Shown: one piece after another, positions 1 through 12,133 of the stretch
Layout of the letters: every line of letters begins with the position of its first letter
How positions within the stretch are numbered: the stretch's first letter is position 1
Origin: Rhodothermus sp.
GTDB taxonomy: Bacteria; Bacteroidota; Rhodothermia; Rhodothermales; Rhodothermaceae
DNA length: 35,080 nucleotides
Direction of reading: 5' to 3'
NCBI GenBank assembly: GCA_030950375.1
Contig: JAUZRN010000043.1
Location: 1-35,080, forward strand
The notes under the pieces: model-generated
Database searches by the model: none
The model's input: only the letters and a program-made list of their open reading frames with translations
Told to the model about the DNA's origin: nothing
Made by a program: the position numbers and the translations under genes

Positions 1-141
1 GAGATGGTGATGCCTGGGGACAATGCGCGTTTTCGGGTGAAGTTGATTTATCCGGTGGCGATGGAGGAGGGTTTGCGTTTTGCGATTCGTGAGGGTGGTC
101 GGACGGTGGGCGCCGGCGTCGTCACCAAAATCCTCGATTGA
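1..141 (+). CDS. tuf: Elongation factor Tu, C-terminal end (5' truncated by window)
   Basis: The reading frame is open from base 1 and ends at TGA 139-141, giving the last 46 residues of EF-Tu. They include the domain 3 motif [16 protein letters not shown] and the typical ending VVTKILD. EF-Tu is the GTPase that delivers aminoacyl-tRNA to the ribosome; domain 3 contacts the T-stem of tRNA and EF-Ts. The gene start and the GTPase domain lie outside the window. The order tuf, tRNA-Trp, secE, nusG is a conserved bacterial arrangement and supports the call. Confidence 0.96.
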   Translation, partial: EMVMPGDNARFRVKLIYPVAMEEGLRFAIREGGRTVGAGVVTKILD

Positions 142-219
142 CGTAATCTATCTTTCGATAAAGACGTCCGGGATCCTGAGGGCCGGGGGGCGTAAAATGG
201 CCTGAGGGTTCCGGAGCAC

Positions 220-295
<76 letters not shown>

Positions 296-305
296 CGATA
301 TAAAG

Positions 306-338
306 GGAAGGGCGAACGCGGGTTCGCCCTTCCTCTTT
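306..338 (+). terminator. Terminator/attenuator hairpin between tRNA-Trp and secE
   Basis: GGAAGGGCGAAC (306-317) pairs perfectly over 12 bp with GTTCGCCCTTCC (322-333) around a 4-nt loop, followed by TCTTT. The T tract is short and interrupted, so termination may be partial. It sits 10 nt after the tRNA CCA end and 41 nt before secE. It could end tuf/tRNA transcription, attenuate readthrough into secE-nusG, or guide 3' processing of the tRNA. Confidence 0.75.
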
Positions 339-374
339 GTCGTAGCCAGTACCGTCACATAGCCTGGATCGGTC

Positions 375-563
375 ATGTTTGCAAAAGTACGGGCATACCT
401 GCAGGAAGTCCTGCGAGAAATGCAGAAAGTGAGCTGGCCCTCGCGTCAGGAGCTGATCAACAATACCATTTTGACGCTGGTAGCCTCTGGCGTCCTGGCC
501 CTGTTCATTTTTCTGGCCGATCGGGTGATTGCCACGGTGCTGGAGTTCATCTATTCGCTGTAG
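375..563 (+). CDS. secE: Preprotein translocase subunit SecE
   Basis: This 62-aa protein is the short, single-span form of SecE, which clamps and stabilises SecY in the SecYEG channel of the inner membrane. The amphipathic helix carries the family signature KVSWPSRQELINNT at about residues 18-31. One hydrophobic segment follows at about 33-58. It lies directly upstream of nusG with a 28-nt gap, the standard secE-nusG pairing, so the two are probably co-transcribed. No strong Shine-Dalgarno sequence is visible before the ATG. Confidence 0.95.
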   Translation: MFAKVRAYLQEVLREMQKVSWPSRQELINNTILTLVASGVLALFIFLADRVIATVLEFIYSL

Positions 564-591
564 GCAGCACGCAAGAAGCTGGATCAGGACC

Positions 592-1152
592 ATGGCCGAA
601 GAGAAGAAGCAAGAAAGGGTGCGGAAGTGGTATGTGCTACGCACCTTTTCCGGACACGAAAAAAAGGTCAAGCAATACCTGGAACGGGAAATTGAACGGC
701 TGGGTCTACAGGACCGTGTCGGGGAGGTGCTGATTCCTACGGAAACTGTTTTTGAGCTGCGAGGCGGTAAGAAGCGGACCCGTGAACGTACGTTCTTCCC
801 GGGTTATGTCCTGATTGAGGCCACCCTTGATCGCGAGTTGCAGCATTTGATCTCCAACATGCCCTCGGTGGTGGGTTTTCTGGGCAGTGGGGATCAGCCT
901 ACGCCGCTGCGTCCAGAAGAGGTCCGGCGTATTCTGGGAAAGGTGGACGAAGCCCGGGAGCTGGGCGAGCAACCGGAAATTCCGTTCAAGCCTGGCGATA
1001 TCGTGCGCATCATTGAGGGGCCCTTCAACAACTTTAGTGGCGTGGTAGAGGAGGTCTATCCCGACAAGCTGAAGCTCAAGGTGATGGTTTCCATTTTTGG
1101 GCGGAAGACGCCGCTGGAAGTCGATTATCTGCAGGTAGAAAGGGAGTCGTAG
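592..1152 (+). CDS. nusG: Transcription elongation/antitermination factor NusG
   Basis: The protein is 186 aa. The N-terminal NGN domain (about residues 12-115) opens with KWYVLRTFSGHEKKV and contains FFPGYVLIE. The C-terminal KOW domain (about 130-186) contains KPGDIVRIIEGPFNNFSG. NusG binds the RNA polymerase clamp and links transcription to translation or to Rho. ATG 592 is preferred over an upstream in-frame start that overlaps secE, because it begins the conserved MAEEKK-type N-terminus 28 nt after the secE stop. A 147-nt gap separates it from rplK. Confidence 0.96.
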   Translation: MAEEKKQERVRKWYVLRTFSGHEKKVKQYLEREIERLGLQDRVGEVLIPTETVFELRGGKKRTRERTFFPGYVLIEATLDRELQHLISNMPSVVGFLGSGDQPTPLRPEEVRRILGKVDEARELGEQPEIPFKPGDIVRIIEGPFNNFSGVVEEVYPDKLKLKVMVSIFGRKTPLEVDYLQVERES

Positions 1153-1299
1153 GCTTTCTGTGAAAAACGACAGGGAGGATGCGGAGCGGAAACCTTCCCG
1201 GTATGGAGGCATAGGAGAGGCGCTCTGTAAACTTGAGATGCCTGAATCCGCGGGAGCCTGAGAACGTACCAGGCGATTGGACCGCCCAGAGGAGGTGCT

Positions 1300-1740
1300 A
1301 TGGCAAAGAAGGTCGAAAAGATCATCAAGCTTCAGATCAAAGGAGGGCAGGCGACGCCTGCTCCGCCGATTGGTCCGGCTCTCGGCCAGGCCGGCGTCAA
1401 CATTATGGAGTTTTGCAAGCAGTTCAATGCGGCCACTCAGGACCGCATGGGCGTGCTGCTGCCGGTCGTCATCACGGTTTACGCAGACAAATCGTTCACT
1501 TTTGTTGTCAAGAGTCCGCCGGCGGCCGAGCTGCTTAAGAAGGCAGCAGGTATCGAGAAAGGAGCGGGTGATCCACTCCGGCAGAAGGTGGGTAAGGTGA
1601 CGTGGCAGGATTGTCTGGAGATTGCCAAGCAAAAGATGGCCGACCTGAACGCATACGATCTGGAAAAGGCAGCCTCGATGATTGCCGGTACAGCGCGTTC
1701 GATGGGCATTGTCGTCGAGGGTAAGCCCGAACATCTCTGA
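1300..1740 (+). CDS. rplK: 50S ribosomal protein L11
   Basis: This 146-aa protein is full length for L11. The N-terminal domain carries the proline-rich [19 protein letters not shown], and the C-terminal domain binds the GTPase-associated region of 23S rRNA. L11 forms the stalk base and is the thiostrepton-contact protein. A strong AGGAGGT (1290-1296) sits 3 nt before the ATG. The 147-nt leader after nusG is where many bacteria place an L1-binding autoregulatory site. I could not identify that fold with confidence here. The next gene is rplA, 58 nt downstream. Confidence 0.97.
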   Translation: MAKKVEKIIKLQIKGGQATPAPPIGPALGQAGVNIMEFCKQFNAATQDRMGVLLPVVITVYADKSFTFVVKSPPAAELLKKAAGIEKGAGDPLRQKVGKVTWQDCLEIAKQKMADLNAYDLEKAASMIAGTARSMGIVVEGKPEHL

Positions 1741-1798
1741 ATGTTGGTGCGGGAGTCTGCCCTGCGCAGGCGATTGAACCGCTTAACCGAATAGAGCC

Positions 1799-2506
1799 AT
1801 GCCCAAACGAGGAAAACGGTATCGGAAAGCGCTGGAGATTATTCAGCAGGCCGGGAAGGGGCCCTTTACCCTGGCGGAGGCGGCCGATCTGGTCAAGAAA
1901 ACGGCCCTGGCCAGGTTTGATGAATCGGTCGATATCGACGTGCGCCTTGGGGTGGATCCCCGGCATGCTGATCAGATGGTACGAGGGACGGTAGCCCTGC
2001 CCCATGGCACGGGCAAAAAAGTGCGGGTGCTGGTCCTGGCCGATGAGGGGCGTTGGAAAGAGGCCCTGGAGGCGGGCGCGGACTATGCCGGGTTGGAAGA
2101 GTATATTGAAAAGATTCAAAACGGCTGGCTGGAGTTTGATGTTGTGATTGCCACCCCGCAGGTGATGAGCAAAGTGGGACGGTTGGGGCGTATCCTGGGT
2201 CCCCGTGGGCTTATGCCCAATCCCAAGAGCGGCACCGTGACGCAAAACGTGGCGGAGGCAGTTCGTGAGGTGAAGGCCGGCCGTATTGACTTTCGGGTGG
2301 ACAAAGCGGGTAACCTGCACACCTCGATCGGGAAGGCTTCCTTTACGAGCGAGCAGATCCGAGAAAACGCCGAAGCCTTCCTGCGCGAGGTGTTGCGGTT
2401 GCGTCCGCCGTCGGTAAAAGGCGCCTATGTGCGCTCCATTACGCTTTCGACCACAATGGGGCCGCCGGTGCCGGTAAGCTTGAGCGTGTTGCACACGCTT
2501 CGCTGA
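1799..2506 (+). CDS. rplA: 50S ribosomal protein L1
   Basis: The protein is 235 aa, normal for L1. It starts [11 protein letters not shown] and contains the domain II hallmark [15 protein letters not shown] at about residues 138-152. The [13 protein letters not shown] segment and the C-terminal domain I return follow. L1 forms the mobile stalk that moves deacylated tRNA out of the E site, and in many bacteria it represses the L11-L1 operon. Only 36 nt separate its stop from rplJ, so the four stalk protein genes are probably on one transcript. Confidence 0.97.
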   Translation: MPKRGKRYRKALEIIQQAGKGPFTLAEAADLVKKTALARFDESVDIDVRLGVDPRHADQMVRGTVALPHGTGKKVRVLVLADEGRWKEALEAGADYAGLEEYIEKIQNGWLEFDVVIATPQVMSKVGRLGRILGPRGLMPNPKSGTVTQNVAEAVREVKAGRIDFRVDKAGNLHTSIGKASFTSEQIRENAEAFLREVLRLRPPSVKGAYVRSITLSTTMGPPVPVSLSVLHTLR

Positions 2507-2542
2507 GCCCGTACCCCGATGCCCAACAGGAGGAAGTGAGCC

Positions 2543-3073
2543 ATGCCTTTGACAAGAGCCCAGAAAGCGGCCATCCTGAAAGAGATCAGCGCCAGACTGG
2601 AAACGGCGCCGGTTATTTATCTGACTGATTATATGGGGCTGAATGTTGCCCAGATCACCAAGCTCCGGCGTCAATTTCGAGAGGCCGGGGTCGAATTCAA
2701 GGTGGTCAAGAACACGTTGCTCCGCATTGCTATGGAGCAGCGTGGAGGGTACGATGAACTGTTACCGGTACTGAACGGCCCCACGGCGGTGGCGATCAGC
2801 GATGAGCCCGCTGCGCCGGCCCGGGTGATCAAAAAATTCATCGAGGAGGAGGGCGTCGCGTTGCCCCGCTTGAAAGCAGCTTATATTGATGGGGCCGTTT
2901 ACGGCGCCGATGCCCTTGATACGCTGGCCGCGCTGAAGTCGAAGGACGAACTGATTGCCGACATTGTCGGGCTGCTCCTGGCGCCGGCTCAGCAGGTGGT
3001 GGGTGCGCTGCAGGGGCCTGGGCAGACACTGGCCGCCTGCGTGCAGACCATCGCCGAGAAAGAGACCGCCTGA
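2543..3073 (+). CDS. rplJ: 50S ribosomal protein L10
   Basis: This 176-aa protein matches L10. It has N-terminal MPLTRAQKAAILKEI, the rRNA-binding core VIYLTDYMGLNVAQI and FKVVKNTLLRIAM, and a C-terminal helical tail that anchors L7/L12 dimers. The Shine-Dalgarno AGGAGG is at 2528-2533, 9 nt before the ATG. The gap to rplA is only 36 nt, too short for the roughly 140-nt L10 leader known from other phyla. Autoregulation is therefore either absent or placed elsewhere, for example in the rplJ-rplL gap. Confidence 0.96.
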   Translation: MPLTRAQKAAILKEISARLETAPVIYLTDYMGLNVAQITKLRRQFREAGVEFKVVKNTLLRIAMEQRGGYDELLPVLNGPTAVAISDEPAAPARVIKKFIEEEGVALPRLKAAYIDGAVYGADALDTLAALKSKDELIADIVGLLLAPAQQVVGALQGPGQTLAACVQTIAEKETA

Positions 3074-3121
3074 CCTTTGGAAATAACCTGTATCTGGATC
3101 GCAATATCATATTCCTTAATG

Positions 3122-3155
3122 CGCAGCGCAGCCCTTAAGGGCAGAGACCGCTGCG
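3122..3155 (+). promoter_or_regulatory. Compound stem-loop upstream of rplL
   Basis: In the 103-nt gap between rplJ and rplL, CGCAGCG (3122-3128) pairs with CGCTGCG (3149-3155). This outer stem encloses the perfect 12-bp palindrome GCCCTTAAGGGC (3131-3142). The rplL Shine-Dalgarno AAGGAGGA begins 8 nt after the outer stem. The structure could set L7/L12 translation, act as an RNA processing site, or bind L10/L12. The role is inferred; the pairing is seen directly. Confidence 0.5.
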
Positions 3156-3176
3156 GGAAAACAAGGAGGAAGAACC

Positions 3177-3557
3177 ATGGCAGACCTGAAAGCACTCGCT
3201 GAACAGCTGGTTAACCTGACGATCAAGGAGGCGAACGAACTCGCCAAGATTCTGGAGGAGGAGTATGGCATCAAGCCTGCGGCCGCGGCCGTGGCGGTTG
3301 CCGCTGGCCCGGCTGGTGGTGACGGCGCCGCTCAGGCGGAGGAAAAGACGGAGTTTGACGTGGTCCTTAAAGCGGTCGGTGGCAACAAGATTGCCGTCAT
3401 CAAAGAGGTGCGCGCCATCACCGGGCTTGGCCTCAAGGAAGCCAAAGAGCTGGTTGACAGCGCCCCCAAGCCGATCAAGGAAGGGGTCAGCAAGGAGGAG
3501 GCCGAACAGATCAAGGCCAAGCTGGAAGAAGCCGGCGCCGAGGTGGAAATCAAGTAA
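3177..3557 (+). CDS. rplL: 50S ribosomal protein L7/L12
   Basis: The protein is 126 aa. The N-terminal dimerisation domain (about 1-35) is followed by an alanine/glycine-rich hinge (about 37-54). The globular C-terminal domain carries the conserved KTEFDVVLK and [13 protein letters not shown] segments, which recruit translation factors. L7/L12 is the multicopy stalk protein. Its very strong Shine-Dalgarno (AAGGAGGA, 3163-3170) and the structured gap before it fit the need for several copies per ribosome. It is followed by a 273-nt gap containing two hairpins before rpoB. Confidence 0.97.
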   Translation: MADLKALAEQLVNLTIKEANELAKILEEEYGIKPAAAAVAVAAGPAGGDGAAQAEEKTEFDVVLKAVGGNKIAVIKEVRAITGLGLKEAKELVDSAPKPIKEGVSKEEAEQIKAKLEEAGAEVEIK

Positions 3558-3618
3558 ATCTCCGGGAACTTACGCTTTTTACCAGCATTCTTGCCTCGAA
3601 CGCCATAGCTTGCAAGGT

Positions 3619-3650
3619 AAGCCGACCCCTCTTCTGAGGGCGTCGGCTTT
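3619..3650 (+). terminator. Attenuator-like hairpin between rplL and rpoB
   Basis: AAGCCGAC+CCCTC (3619-3631) pairs with GAGGG+GTCGGCTT (3636-3640 and 3642-3649). This gives 13 bp with a single bulged C3641 and a 4-nt loop. Only a weak pyrimidine tract follows. It begins about 60 nt after the rplL stop. In E. coli an attenuator in the equivalent gap lowers rpoBC expression relative to the ribosomal protein genes. The same role is likely here but is inferred. Confidence 0.7.
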
Positions 3651-3702
3651 CCCTGCTTGTAGCCTGCACGCCGAGCATGATGTTTCAAAAAGTCTGCTAT
3701 TT

Positions 3703-3723
3703 CACGGAGAAACAAGCTCCGTG
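3703..3723 (+). promoter_or_regulatory. Second hairpin in the rpoB leader
   Basis: CACGGAG (3703-3709) pairs perfectly with CTCCGTG (3717-3723) around a 7-nt loop, about 107 nt before the rpoB start. It has no T tract, so it is not an intrinsic terminator. It could be an RNase III-type processing site or part of the rpoB leader fold. The pairing is seen in the sequence; the function is unknown. Confidence 0.4.
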
Positions 3724-3830
3724 CCATAGCGTTACTGCGGCGTTATCCACCTCCAAATCTGCAGGCACAAGCTGTTCGATTTACTGGGTTTGCGCAACGC
3801 GTCACTTAACCATCGAAGTTGCACCCGCCT

Positions 3831-7670
<3,840 letters not shown>

Positions 7671-7723
7671 ATGCCGCCCCGCTCGTTCTCCACTGATTCG
7701 ACACCAACCCTCCGATATACGCC

Positions 7724-10700
7724 ATGCCGCAAGGGAAGACGCTCAAGATCAAGCGCGACTTCACCAGCATCACGCTGAGCCTGGCTTCGCCGGAAAGCAT
7801 TCTCGAACGCTCCTACGGCGAAGTGCTCAAGCCCGAGACCATTAACTACCGGTCCTTCAAGCCGGAGAAGGATGGGCTGTTCTGCGAAAAGATCTTCGGG
7901 CCGGTTAAGGATTACGAGTGCCACTGCGGTAAGTACAAACGAATTCGCTACCGCGGCATCGTCTGCGACCGCTGCGGCGTCGAAGTAACCGAAAAGAAGG
8001 TGCGCCGCGAGCGCATGGGCCACATTACGCTGGCCGTCCCGGTCGTTCATATCTGGTACTTCAAAACGGTCCCGAACAAGATCGGTAACCTGCTGGGGCT
8101 GAAGTCAAAAGATCTGGAAAAGATCATCTATTACGAAAACTACATCGTTATTCAGCCCGGCTGTGCAGAGAAGCTCGGCATCGAGAAGAATCAGCTGCTC
8201 ACGGAAGAAGAATATTACGACATTCTCTATCAGATCCGAGAAGACAACCATCGGCTCGACGACGACGATCCGGAGAAGTTCATCGCCAAGATTGGCGGTG
8301 AGGCGATCGAGATGATGCTCAAGCGCTTGGACCTGGATGCACTCTCCAAGGAGTTGCGCTTCCAGGTCAAGACCGAAACGAGTCAGCAGCGCAAGGAAGA
8401 GGCGCTCAAGCGGTTGCAGGTCGTCGAGGCGTTCCGTGAGGCCAACCGGAAGCTGGAGAACCGCCCCGAGTGGATGGTCATGCGGGTCATTCCGGTGATT
8501 CCGCCGGAGCTGCGCCCGCTGGTTCCCCTCGAAGGCGGTCGTTTTGCCACCAGCGACCTGAACGACCTGTACCGGCGCGTCATCATTCGCAACAACCGGC
8601 TCAAACGGCTGATCGACATCCGGGCGCCCGAGGTCATCCTGCGCAACGAAAAGCGCATGCTGCAGGAGGCGGTCGACTCGCTCTTTGACAATTCCCGCAA
8701 GGCGAACGCCGTACGTAGCGACTCGAACCGTGCCCTGAAGTCGCTCTCCGATATGCTCAAGGGCAAACAGGGACGATTCCGCCAGAACCTGCTCGGAAAG
8801 CGTGTCGACTACTCGGGGCGTTCGGTGATTGTGGTCGGACCGGAGCTTGAGCTGCATCAGTGCGGCCTGCCCAAAGAGATGGCCGTCGAGCTCTTCAAGC
8901 CCTTTATCATTCGCAAGCTCATCGAACGTGGGATTGTGCGTACGGTCAAAAGCGCCAAGCGCGTAGTAGACCGACGCACCGACGAAGTGTGGGACATCCT
9001 GGAGAAGGTGATCCAGGGACGGCCGGTTCTGCTTAACCGAGCCCCCACGTTGCATCGCCTGGGGATCCAGGCCTTTCAGCCCGTGCTGACAGAGGCCAAA
9101 GCAATCCAGCTCCATCCTCTGGTCTGTACGGCCTACAACGCCGACTTTGACGGCGACCAGATGGCCGTACATGTGCCGCTTTCGCATGAGGCGTGCCTGG
9201 AAAGCATGGTCCTGATGCTTTCCAGCCATAACATCCTCAGCCCGGCCAATGGAGATCCCATCGCCGTGCCCACGCAGGACATGGTGCTGGGGCTCTATTA
9301 CATGACGAAGGCAAAAAATGGAGCCCGGGGCGAAGGGATGCGGTTCGCCAGCACCGATGAGGTGCGTCAGGCCTACGATCAGGGCGTGGTCGATATGCAC
9401 GCGCGCATCAAGGTACGCCTCAAGGACGGGCAGCTGATCGACACCACCGTCGGCCGCGTGCTCTTCAACGAGATCGTGCCCGATGAGGTGGGCTTCATCA
9501 ATGAGGTGCTCACGAAGAAAAATCTGAAAACCATCATCGGCCGGGTGCTCAAAGCTACCGGTTATCCACGGACCGCTCGCTTTCTGGATGATCTCAAGGC
9601 GCTGGGCTTTGAGCAGGCCACCAGGGCCGGACTGACGTTTTCGCTCGAAGACATCATTATTCCAGAAGAAAAGCAGCAGCTTATTGAAGAAGCCAACCAG
9701 GCGGTGGCCCGGGCGCGTCAGAATTATGAAATGGGCGTGATCACTGACAACGAACGTTACAACCAGGTGATCGACATCTGGACGCGCACGAACAACCGCC
9801 TCTCGGAGATCCTCTTCGAAACGCTCAAGAACGACAAAGAGGGCTTCAATGCCATCTTTATGATGGCCGACTCGGGCGCGCGTGGCTCAAAAGAACAGAT
9901 TCGCCAGCTTGGCGGCATGCGCGGCCTGATGGCAAAGCCGCAGAAGAGCATGGTCGGGTCGGCCGGCGAGATCATTGAGAACCCGATCATCTCGAACTTC
10001 AAAGAAGGACTCTCCGTGCTCGAGTACTTCATCTCGACGCACGGTGCCCGTAAGGGGCTGGCCGACACGGCCCTCAAGACGGCCGATGCCGGCTACCTCA
10101 CGCGCCGCCTGGTGGATGTGGCCCAGGACGTGACCGTCACGATGTATGACTGCGGTACGCTGCGCGGCATCAAGATTGGCGCTCTGAAAGACAATGAGGA
10201 GATCGTCGAGCCGCTGGACGATCGCATCCTTGGACGCGTGTCGCTCCACGACGTGTACGACCCGCTCACCGGCGAGCTGATCGTGGCGGCCAATGAGCTG
10301 ATCGACGAAGAAAAAGCGCAGCGTATTGCCGAGACCTCCATCGAAGAGGTAGAGATTCGTTCGGTACTCACCTGCGAGGCCCCGCGGGGCGTATGTGCTC
10401 TCTGCTATGGCCGCAATCTGGCCACCGGTCGGATGGTAGAGGTAGGCGAGGCCGTCGGGGTAGTGGCTGCGCAGTCGATCGGTGAGCCGGGTACGCAGCT
10501 CACGTTGCGTACCTTCCACGTAGGGGGTACGGCCGCTCGTATTGAGGCCGAAAGTACGCTCAACGCAAAGTTCGGAGGCCGTGTGGTCTTCGAAAACCTG
10601 CGGACCGTTACCTATGAGTCAGACGAGGGACCCAAAGAAGTGGTGCTCTCGCGCCAGGGCATGATCAAAATCATGGATCCAGAGGGAGATGGACGGGAGC

Positions 10701-12022
10701 TCTGGCGTGCAAACGTTCCCTACGGGGCGGAACTGCTTGTGCAGGAAGGTGACCAGGTAGAGAAAGGCCAGGTGCTGGTTACCTGGGATCCCTACAACAG
10801 CGTGATCCTCACCGAGGTGGGCGGTACCGTCCGCTATCAGGATGTGATCGAAGGGGTCACCTATCGTGAAGAGGCAGACGAGCAGACCGGCTACCGCGAA
10901 AAGGTGATCATTGAAAGTCGCGACCGTTCGCTCACGCCGGCTATCCTGATTGAATTGCCGGACGGCTCCGTGCGTGAATATGCGCTGCCGGTACGGTCGC
11001 GTATCCAGGTGGACGAGGGCGACGTGGTACAGGCCGGTCAGGTACTGGCCAAGTTGCCCCGCCAGACGGTCAAGACGCGCGACATCACTGGAGGGCTGCC
11101 GCGCGTGATAGAGTTGTTCGAGGCCCGTACGCCTTCCGACCCGGCCATCGTCTCGGAGATTGAAGGATACGTGGAGTACGGGGCTCGAAAGCGCGGCGCC
11201 CAGGAAGTGATTGTTACCAGCCCGGATGGCTCCGAGTCGCGTACCTATCAGATTCCGCTCAGCAAGTATATCCTGGTACATCCGGGCGACTATGTGCAGG
11301 CCGGGCAGCAGCTTTCGGACGGTCAGGTTTCGCCCCAGGATATTCTGCGCATTCTGGGACCGCGCCGGGTGCAAGAGTACCTGGTGAACGAAATCCAGGA
11401 AGTCTATCGACTGCAGGGCGTGTCGATCAATGACAAGCACATTGAGGTGATCGTGCGCCAGATGATGCAGAAGGTGCGCGTCACCGATCCGGGCGACACG
11501 AACCTGCTCGAGGGCGACCTGATCGACCGCTACACGCTGGATGCCCTCAACGACAAGCTCTACGACTGCTTCGTGGTGGTCGATCCGGGCGATTCGGAAC
11601 TGAAGGTGGGCGATATTATCGACCGTCGCCGCCTGCGTGAGGTGAATTCGGCAATGAAACGGCGCGACCTGCGTCCGGTAGAAGTGCGCGAAGCGCAACC
11701 CGCTGTGGCGGAACCCGTGCTGTTGGGCATTACGCAGGCAGCGCTTTCGACCGACTCGTTCATCTCGGCCGCTTCGTTCCAGGAGACCACCAAGGTGCTC
11801 TCTGAAGCGGCTATTGCGGCCAAGACTGATCCCCTCTATGGGTTGAAGGAAAATGTGATCGTCGGGCACCTGATTCCTGCCGGCACAGGGCAGCGGCGTT
11901 TCCAACACCTGGTTGTGGGCTCGCGCAAGGAGCTGGAAGCCCTGCAGGCTGCGGTCAGCGAAAGCGCGGCAGCCGGCAATGGTGCCGGCGATGGAGCTGC
12001 CGAGTCGGTCGGAGCCAGCTAA
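7724..12022 (+). CDS. rpoC: DNA-directed RNA polymerase subunit beta'
   Basis: The protein is 1432 aa. The N-terminal zinc site uses C66, C68, C81 and C84. The catalytic NADFDGDQM at residues 472-480 supplies the Mg-binding aspartates D474, D476 and D478. The second zinc site is C810, C884, C891 and C894. Two barrel-sandwich-like segments (about 990-1200) sit within the trigger-loop/jaw-side insertions typical of this phylum's beta'. The protein ends in a low-complexity Ala/Gly tail. The gene is the last of the block and is followed 27 nt later by a strong terminator. Confidence 0.98.
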   Translation: MPQGKTLKIKRDFTSITLSLASPESILERSYGEVLKPETINYRSFKPEKDGLFCEKIFGPVKDYECHCGKYKRIRYRGIVCDRCGVEVTEKKVRRERMGHITLAVPVVHIWYFKTVPNKIGNLLGLKSKDLEKIIYYENYIVIQPGCAEKLGIEKNQLLTEEEYYDILYQIREDNHRLDDDDPEKFIAKIGGEAIEMMLKRLDLDALSKELRFQVKTETSQQRKEEALKRLQVVEAFREANRKLENRPEWMVMRVIPVIPPELRPLVPLEGGRFATSDLNDLYRRVIIRNNRLKRLIDIRAPEVILRNEKRMLQEAVDSLFDNSRKANAVRSDSNRALKSLSDMLKGKQGRFRQNLLGKRVDYSGRSVIVVGPELELHQCGLPKEMAVELFKPFIIRKLIERGIVRTVKSAKRVVDRRTDEVWDILEKVIQGRPVLLNRAPTLHRLGIQAFQPVLTEAKAIQLHPLVCTAYNADFDGDQMAVHVPLSHEACLESMVLMLSSHNILSPANGDPIAVPTQDMVLGLYYMTKAKNGARGEGMRFASTDEVRQAYDQGVVDMHARIKVRLKDGQLIDTTVGRVLFNEIVPDEVGFINEVLTKKNLKTIIGRVLKATGYPRTARFLDDLKALGFEQATRAGLTFSLEDIIIPEEKQQLIEEANQAVARARQNYEMGVITDNERYNQVIDIWTRTNNRLSEILFETLKNDKEGFNAIFMMADSGARGSKEQIRQLGGMRGLMAKPQKSMVGSAGEIIENPIISNFKEGLSVLEYFISTHGARKGLADTALKTADAGYLTRRLVDVAQDVTVTMYDCGTLRGIKIGALKDNEEIVEPLDDRILGRVSLHDVYDPLTGELIVAANELIDEEKAQRIAETSIEEVEIRSVLTCEAPRGVCALCYGRNLATGRMVEVGEAVGVVAAQSIGEPGTQLTLRTFHVGGTAARIEAESTLNAKFGGRVVFENLRTVTYESDEGPKEVVLSRQGMIKIMDPEGDGRELWRANVPYGAELLVQEGDQVEKGQVLVTWDPYNSVILTEVGGTVRYQDVIEGVTYREEADEQTGYREKVIIESRDRSLTPAILIELPDGSVREYALPVRSRIQVDEGDVVQAGQVLAKLPRQTVKTRDITGGLPRVIELFEARTPSDPAIVSEIEGYVEYGARKRGAQEVIVTSPDGSESRTYQIPLSKYILVHPGDYVQAGQQLSDGQVSPQDILRILGPRRVQEYLVNEIQEVYRLQGVSINDKHIEVIVRQMMQKVRVTDPGDTNLLEGDLIDRYTLDALNDKLYDCFVVVDPGDSELKVGDIIDRRRLREVNSAMKRRDLRPVEVREAQPAVAEPVLLGITQAALSTDSFISAASFQETTKVLSEAAIAAKTDPLYGLKENVIVGHLIPAGTGQRRFQHLVVGSRKELEALQAAVSESAAAGNGAGDGAAESVGAS

Positions 12023-12049
12023 GCAGCACATTCAGACGAAAAGTGACAG

Positions 12050-12085
12050 GCCCTGGCGGGCAGGTTGCCCGCCAGGGCTTTTTTT
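12050..12085 (+). terminator. Intrinsic terminator of the rpoBC operon
   Basis: GCCCTGGCGGGC (12050-12061) pairs perfectly with GCCCGCCAGGGC (12067-12078) around AGGTT, and seven Ts follow (12079-12085). This is a textbook Rho-independent terminator closing the ribosomal protein-RNA polymerase block. Confidence 0.95.
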
Positions 12086-12133
12086 GTAAGGGGGCCTTTG
12101 TATCTTTTGACCAATCGTCAACCAACCTGGAGA

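Noticed and set aside
149..157. TATCTTTCG as a promoter for tRNA-Trp
   Set aside because: It is an imperfect match with no -33 element at proper spacing, and it could equally be chance in the tuf 3' region.
1153..1299. L1-binding autoregulatory site in the rplK leader
   Set aside because: The gap is of suitable length, but I could not find a stem-loop clearly resembling the 23S rRNA L1 site by eye. A covariance-model scan would decide.
12101..12109. TATCTTTTG as a -7 promoter element of the M14 peptidase gene
   Set aside because: It is one base off the TAnnTTTG consensus, and the nearest TTG upstream lies inside the terminator T run at a poor distance. Possible but not supported enough to list.
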